In this document: positions 1-5,473 of the stretch, one piece after another
Layout of the letters: each line of letters starts with the position of its first letter
Position numbering within the stretch: position 1 is the stretch's first letter
Origin: Chloroflexota bacterium
GTDB taxonomy: Bacteria; Chloroflexota; Dehalococcoidia; Dehalococcoidales; JAUYDJ01
Reading direction: 5' to 3'
Assembly (NCBI GenBank): GCA_030690025.1
Contig: JAUYDJ010000126.1
Span: forward strand, 1 to 5,473
DNA: 5,473 bases
The notes under the pieces: generated by a model
The model's database searches: none
What the model was told of the DNA's origin: nothing
What the model saw: only the letters and a program-made list of their open reading frames with translations
Made by a program: the position numbers and the translations under genes

Positions 1-2592
<2,592 letters not shown>

Positions 2593-2633
2593 TGCTTCAG
2601 GCTTGATATTAGTCCTCAATTCTCCTATTCAGT

Positions 2634-2645
2634 TGTTAAAGTGCG
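2634..2645 (-). promoter_or_regulatory. boxA-like rRNA antitermination element in the 23S leader
   Basis: Read on the minus strand this is CGCACTTTAACA, which matches the E. coli rrn boxA TGCTCTTTAACA at 10 of 12 positions, including the whole CTTTAACA core. It is followed by ACTGAATA (2626-2633), the tail also seen in many Gram-positive rRNA leader and spacer boxA regions. It lies about 42 nt before the mature 23S 5' end. In known systems boxA RNA is bound by NusB/NusE (S10) and makes RNA polymerase resistant to termination on untranslated rRNA. The function here is inferred from similarity and position. Confidence 0.65.
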
Positions 2646-2682
2646 CAAACAAAAACCGCTTGGTGACTGGCACCAAGCGGTT
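2646..2682 (-). terminator. Terminator-shaped hairpin inside the 23S leader
   Basis: There is a perfect 12-bp stem (2654-2665 pairing with 2671-2682, arm AACCGCTTGGTG) with a 5-nt loop. On the minus strand it is followed directly by TTTTTGTTTG, the textbook form of a Rho-independent terminator in the direction of 23S transcription. It sits ~70 nt after the predicted start site and ~62 nt before the rRNA, immediately upstream of the boxA-like element. It could be an attenuator, a block to transcription arriving from the right, or the counterpart of the boxB hairpin that precedes boxA in E. coli rrn leaders. The structure is seen; which role applies is not determined. Confidence 0.7.
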
Positions 2683-2751
2683 GGCTTGGTCATCACCATG
2701 TTTTCCTGGGTTATGTAACAGAACTAAACATTACAGCGATTTTTTCCTTAG

Positions 2752-2787
2752 CATTAAGATACTAACATACCCCAAAAACTTTGTCAA
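2752..2787 (-). promoter_or_regulatory. Sigma-70-type promoter for the 23S rRNA
   Basis: On the minus strand there is a perfect -35 box TTGACA (2782-2787), a 17-bp spacer, and TAGTAT as -10 (2759-2764, 4 of 6 consensus matches with the key T, A, A and T kept). A TG one base before the -10 makes it an extended -10. Spacing predicts a start at about 2752 (a G in the transcript), giving a leader of about 160 nt before the 23S. No other segment between 2593 and 3059 gives a comparable minus-strand match. This promoter explains how the 23S is expressed without an upstream 16S gene. Confidence 0.75.
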
Positions 2788-2809
2788 TAGCAACTGGCAA
2801 GAATTTATT
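2781..2809 (+). promoter_or_regulatory. Possible divergent promoter towards the GAF/HD-GYP gene (weak)
   Basis: TTGTCA (2781-2786, 5 of 6 to the -35 consensus) is followed after 17 bp by TTTATT (2804-2809, 4 of 6 to the -10). It shares its -35 bases with the opposing 23S promoter. A transcript from here would have a ~250-nt 5' untranslated region before the HD-GYP gene. The match is weak and the region is AT-rich, so chance is a real possibility. Confidence 0.25.
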
Positions 2810-3059
2810 TGGTTCAGTTGGTATTTTAGTATCCTTACGGCGCTTCCGTAAAAGAGTATTAGCCCTCATTCACGCCAAATGTTAATGAAACGTTTAGATG
2901 AGTTGAGCGGAGTTTTATGCTTTGTTTATCATCCTGGTGCGAATATAGTTGGTGACCAGTCCCGGTATTTGGGGATAGCAGGCGTATTCTGGATGAGGGC
3001 ACCATACCGCAGTCTTGTTGAGCGTACAGATATAAGGATGGCGCACCACAAAGAGGCAG
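2788..3059. other. Divergent intergenic spacer
   Basis: This is non-coding spacer between the 23S promoter and the HD-GYP gene. Visible structures are a 6-bp inverted repeat CAACTG/CAGTTG (2791-2796 with 2815-2820, 18-nt gap) just outside the 23S -35 box, and a small hairpin TTACGG-CGCTT-CCGTAA (2835-2851). A 65-codon reading frame (2879-3076, plus) ends inside the start region of the HD-GYP gene, but it has no visible ribosome binding site and no family I recognise. I see no tRNA and no riboswitch that I recognise; in particular the sequence does not resemble a cyclic-di-GMP riboswitch by eye. Confidence 0.5.
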
Positions 3060-3063
3060 GTGG
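3058..3063 (+). promoter_or_regulatory. Ribosome binding site deciding the HD-GYP start
   Basis: AGGTGG differs from AGGAGG by one base and is spaced 5 nt from ATG 3069. For the in-frame GTG at 3060 the only candidate is AGAGG at about 3052-3056, just 3-4 nt away, which is too close to be favoured. This supports the ATG, though the GTG cannot be excluded. Confidence 0.5.
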
Positions 3064-3068
3064 CACAA

Positions 3069-4298
3069 ATGACTAACGCTTATACCGGTAAAGTTGCGGA
3101 AGCACAGAAGTGCAAAGCACCGAGAGCAAGTGCGGCCGGTAATGCCCCCGAGTTCAGTGAAGGGCAGGGTATTAAGGAGATAGAACAAATCAGGCAAAGG
3201 CTGAACCTTATGTACGAAGTCAGCAGGACGGCAGCTTCGTCCCAGCAGCTATCACAGCTCATCAAACAAATCACCCTGATGACGCAATGCGCGCTTAATG
3301 CTTCGGCCTCATCCGTGCTCCTCGTGGACAAAGACGGCGACCTCATCTTTGAAGTCGCTGACGGCCAGGTAGGCAAACAACTGAGACGGGCCAAATTAGG
3401 CGCCCAATCCGGTGTTGCCGGTTGGGTTGCGAGTCACGGTAAGGCGGTGGTGGTAAATGACGTCAATCAGGACCAGCGTTTCAGTACACTTATCGATACC
3501 GTTACCGGTTTCACCACGAAATCTATTATCTGTGCGCCGCTGGTGGCGCACGAGAGGGTTATCGGAGTTATTGAGGTGCTCAACAAACTTGACGGGGCCA
3601 ATTTCAGCGACCATGATTTGGAGACTCTTATGTCAGTAGCCGCTACTGTTGCCATGAACATTAACAATACCCGGCTGCACCAGACCATTCTGGATTCATA
3701 CAAGACTACTATCAGGGTACTGGCAGCAACTGTTGATGCCAGGGACCCCTACGCTTACGGGCACTCGCAGCGAGTATCGGAATATGCTTTGCTGGCGGCA
3801 AACTCGATGCCATTGCCAAGGGATGAGAGAGAAGTCATCGAAACGGCGGCCGCGCTGCACGATATCGGTAAGGCATATATTCCGGAGAGCATACTGGTTA
3901 AGCGCGGGCCTTTGACTGACGAAGAGTGGAAGACGATGCGTAAGCACCCGGTTATAGGGTCTAATATATTGAAGTCCATCCCTTTTCTGGAGAAAACGAG
4001 CAAGCTTGTCCTTTATCACCACGAGAGGTATGACGGCAGGGGATATCCAGACGGGCTGAAGGGTGAAACTATACCTGTTGGCTCTCGACTGATTGCCGTC
4101 GCCGATGCTTTTGATACCATGACTACTAACCATTCATATCAGGGTGCATCTACCGTAGACGAGGCTATCGAAAGGCTGCACAGATTCGCACGCATACAAT
4201 TCTGCCCGCTTGCGGTGCAGGCATTCGTTGCTGGCTTTGCCAGGTTCCGTGTTCCGGCGAGGAGTTACGTGACTGCATCCGGTACACCCACGGGCTAA
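3069..4298 (+). CDS. GAF domain + HD-GYP domain protein, probable cyclic-di-GMP phosphodiesterase
   Basis: A 409-residue soluble protein with no signal peptide or membrane segment. After ~35 polar residues and a short helical linker comes a GAF sensor domain (residues ~60-202) with features of the cyclic-nucleotide type: VNDVNQDQRF, TGFTTKSIICAPL, and NK-x5-F-x3-D. The HD-GYP domain (~207-395) has all the hallmarks: YGHS His, LHDIGK His-Asp, KHP His, YHHE His-His, GYPDGLKGE, and VADAFD Asp. HD-GYP enzymes hydrolyse cyclic-di-GMP at a di- or tri-metal centre. The residue four before the YGHS His is Tyr, not the Glu seen in tri-iron enzymes, so a two-metal site is more likely. The start chosen is ATG 3069, with AGGTGG at 3058-3063 five bases upstream. 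GTG 3060 in the same frame is the alternative (+3 residues); a stop at 3033 excludes anything longer. The gene stands alone, divergent from the 23S and convergent with rdhA. The domain call is secure; the ligand and substrate are inferred. Confidence 0.92.
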   Translation: MTNAYTGKVAEAQKCKAPRASAAGNAPEFSEGQGIKEIEQIRQRLNLMYEVSRTAASSQQLSQLIKQITLMTQCALNASASSVLLVDKDGDLIFEVADGQVGKQLRRAKLGAQSGVAGWVASHGKAVVVNDVNQDQRFSTLIDTVTGFTTKSIICAPLVAHERVIGVIEVLNKLDGANFSDHDLETLMSVAATVAMNINNTRLHQTILDSYKTTIRVLAATVDARDPYAYGHSQRVSEYALLAANSMPLPRDEREVIETAAALHDIGKAYIPESILVKRGPLTDEEWKTMRKHPVIGSNILKSIPFLEKTSKLVLYHHERYDGRGYPDGLKGETIPVGSRLIAVADAFDTMTTNHSYQGASTVDEAIERLHRFARIQFCPLAVQAFVAGFARFRVPARSYVTASGTPTG

Positions 4299-4327
4299 AA
4301 TCAGTATTTGGACGAAGGATAAATTAG

Positions 4328-4353
4328 AAGAGAGGGGCGTAAGCCCCTCTCTT
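4328..4353. terminator. Hairpin between convergent genes, probable bidirectional terminator
   Basis: A perfect 11-bp stem, AAGAGAGGGGC (4328-4338) with its complement (4343-4353), closed by a GTAA tetraloop of the GNRA type. It lies 29 nt after the HD-GYP stop and 60 nt after the rdhA stop. On the plus strand, TT ends the stem but no real T-run follows. On the minus strand it runs into CTAATTTATCC, which is T-rich but weak. The stem strength and position between two convergent stops make a shared terminator the best reading; termination may be Rho-assisted or the hairpin may only protect the 3' ends. Confidence 0.65.
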
Positions 4354-4413
4354 GCTTACATGCCCGCTTCCGTTATCAATGGAAGAGATGGGATAGGCTG
4401 CCCCCTGGCGAAA

Positions 4414-5473
4414 CTATACCTTCAGACTCTTCTTCCGCCGGTAGAATGTCCGGTCCGCCCGGACGAGCATTCTTTTGATGGCCCCCGGCGAGTGTATGGC
4501 CAGCCACCTGACCATATTGTGCTGTATCGTCGGCGGTTTGCTCCAGGGGCAGACCACCATGCACCGCCCGCCACAGCTGGTCCACTTCTTCTTGTTGATT
4601 GACCAGAAAGTCACGCACTTTTCGGCGTTGATGTACCACTTGCGGTAGCCGGGGTTATTGTAGATATCGATGGGTGTGTCCGTGGGCGGGCCGTAGGGAA
4701 TCGCCTGCGCCGGGCAATAGATGGCGCAGTTTTCACAGGCCATGCAGAAATCGTGGACGTTGAAGGCGATGGGTTTATCAGTCTCCAGGGGCAGGCTGGT
4801 GGTGACCGGCTTGATGCGCATATTGATGCCGAACTCGGGGGAGAGCACGCGGCCGTTGCGGGCGAACTCGCCTACACCGGCGTCAATGGCGGTAGGGACT
4901 ATAAGCATCTCCGGGTTATCACCCAGCGTCTCGCGATAGGCGGCGTCATAGCCCAGCCCGCAAATAAAGTCGGCCAGCTGCGTGGAGGCGAACTTGAGGC
5001 GGGAGTAGGTATCTGCCACCGCCGCGCCGGAAAGGTGCGATGGCGCGCTCTTGATGAAGCTGGGTGCATGGGGAATAACGAGCAAGATAGCGTATTCATG
5101 GGGTATGTCAATATCTTTATAGACCCAGCGCTGGTCGACCCGGGTGATGCGCACCAGCTCGGCCCCGAAGAACAGGCCTATCTTCTTGTTGAGCCGGCTC
5201 ATCAGGGCTTTATCAGCTATTTCCACACGGCCTTCAGGCGGGGTGACGGGGAGGGTCTGGGGGTGATACTCGCGGCACAAGCACCAGGCGGCCGCCGTCA
5301 GGCTTTGGCTGATGCGGTCTTCCGGTTCGAGGGCGCTGTTAGGCAAGGGTTTGCGGGAATCATGGCCGGTGCGGGCGATAAACCGCTCACGGATTTCCTT
5401 CCCGAAGGGATTGTTGGGCGTAATGGTGAGGAAGGCGTTCTTACGTCGGTCGAACCGTTCGATGGTGCCGGTG
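4414..5473 (-). CDS. Reductive dehalogenase homologue, catalytic subunit, N-terminus off the window
   Basis: The frame is open from the right edge (first full codon 5472-5470) to TAG at 4414-4416: 352 residues. The fragment starts TGTIERFDRRKNAF, resembling the 'ERFDxRxNxFxR' stretch of RdhA proteins. RdhA-type segments follow: TYSRL...ADFICGLGY, then PTAIDAGVGEFAR and LSPEFGINMRI, then the iron-sulfur region. Cluster 1 is C-x2-C-x2-C-x3-C-P (4714-4746); cluster 2 is C-x13-C-x3-C-x3-C-P-W (4549-4617). RdhA enzymes use cobalamin and two 4Fe-4S clusters to remove halide from organohalides at the outer face of the membrane. QueG, a related epoxyqueuosine reductase, fits less well because of the PEFG region and long C-terminal half. 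RdhA is usually ~450-520 residues, so ~100-150 residues are missing, including any Tat signal. A ~44-residue basic tail follows the last Cys. No rdhB lies downstream. The substrate cannot be inferred, and the enzyme may not be respiratory. Confidence 0.88.
   Translation of the reverse strand, partial: TGTIERFDRRKNAFLTITPNNPFGKEIRERFIARTGHDSRKPLPNSALEPEDRISQSLTAAAWCLCREYHPQTLPVTPPEGRVEIADKALMSRLNKKIGLFFGAELVRITRVDQRWVYKDIDIPHEYAILLVIPHAPSFIKSAPSHLSGAAVADTYSRLKFASTQLADFICGLGYDAAYRETLGDNPEMLIVPTAIDAGVGEFARNGRVLSPEFGINMRIKPVTTSLPLETDKPIAFNVHDFCMACENCAIYCPAQAIPYGPPTDTPIDIYNNPGYRKWYINAEKCVTFWSINKKKWTSCGGRCMVVCPWSKPPTIQHNMVRWLAIHSPGAIKRMLVRADRTFYRRKKSLKV

Larger units (their letters stand above)
2593..2751 (-). 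other. 23S rRNA 5' leader (transcribed, not mature rRNA)
   Basis: This segment lies between the predicted start site and the mature 23S. It contains no credible ORF. In transcription order it holds an A-rich stretch, the terminator-like hairpin (2654-2682), the boxA-like element (2634-2645) and a short inverted repeat GCCTGA/TCAGGC (2585-2590 with 2597-2602) straddling the mature 5' end. The last could be a local fold or part of the processing stem. The 3' flank that normally pairs with this region to form the RNase III stem is outside the window, so the processing sites cannot be placed. Confidence 0.55.

Noticed and set aside
2603..2851. 82-codon plus-strand frame across the 23S leader
   Set aside because: It runs antisense through the boxA, terminator hairpin and promoter of the 23S and has no supporting protein similarity.
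2835..2851. Hairpin TTACGG-CGCTT-CCGTAA as a terminator
   Set aside because: Only 6 bp, no T-run on either side, and it lies upstream of both divergent units.
2860..3059. Cyclic-di-GMP riboswitch in front of the HD-GYP gene
   Set aside because: I could not find the conserved GEMM core sequences or a matching two-hairpin layout; a covariance-model search (Rfam GEMM-I/GEMM-II) would settle it.
2859..3197. 112-codon minus-strand frame
   Set aside because: It overlaps the start of the well-supported HD-GYP gene in antisense; its composition is unlike a real protein and no start signal is visible.
4414..5346. RdhA as a complete 310-residue protein starting at TTG 5346
   Set aside because: The frame continues open without a stop to the window edge and the extra 42 residues contain RdhA-like sequence (IERFDRRKNAF), so the TTG is internal.
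4414..5473. Epoxyqueuosine reductase (QueG) instead of RdhA
   Set aside because: Both share corrinoid and two 4Fe-4S clusters, but the ERFDRR, DAGVGEFAR and PEFG segments and the long C-terminal cluster region fit RdhA better.

Overview
This window most likely comes from a member of the Chloroflexota class Dehalococcoidia (Dehalococcoides, Dehalogenimonas or an uncultured relative). Two things suggest this: a reductive dehalogenase-type corrinoid/iron-sulfur protein gene, and a 23S rRNA gene that is not preceded by a 16S gene and tRNA spacer but has its own promoter. Unlinked 16S and 23S genes are known from cultured Dehalococcoides. The assignment is an inference; no 16S sequence is in the window.

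Layout: (1) Bases 1 to about 2592 are the minus strand of a 23S rRNA gene. It is complete at its 5' end and cut by the left window edge at about E. coli position 2529, so the last ~375 nt (sarcin-ricin loop, 3' end) lie outside. Every open reading frame in this block is an rRNA shadow. (2) Bases 2593-2787 hold the 23S leader and promoter, read leftwards: a TTGACA/TAGTAT promoter with 17-bp spacing and an extended -10, a ~160-nt leader with a terminator-shaped hairpin, and a boxA-like antitermination element just before the mature 5' end. (3) Bases 2788-3059 are a spacer between divergent transcription units, with only a weak candidate promoter, small inverted repeats and one unconvincing short ORF. 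(4) Bases 3069-4298 (plus) encode a soluble GAF + HD-GYP protein, a likely cyclic-di-GMP phosphodiesterase. (5) Bases 4299-4413 separate two convergent genes and contain an 11-bp perfect hairpin with a GTAA loop, a probable shared terminator. (6) Bases 4414-5473 (minus) encode the C-terminal 352 residues of a reductive dehalogenase homologue (RdhA). The frame stays open to the right edge, so the N-terminus is outside. No rdhB-like anchor gene follows it.

The three units look functionally independent: a stand-alone rRNA unit, a signalling enzyme and a respiratory (or respiratory-like) enzyme. The most interesting part is the 23S leader, where an apparent intrinsic terminator sits between a strong promoter and the rRNA, followed by boxA. 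Second are the RdhA's unusual second cluster motif (C-x3-C instead of C-x2-C) and lack of a downstream rdhB. I did not find a convincing new multi-gene system.
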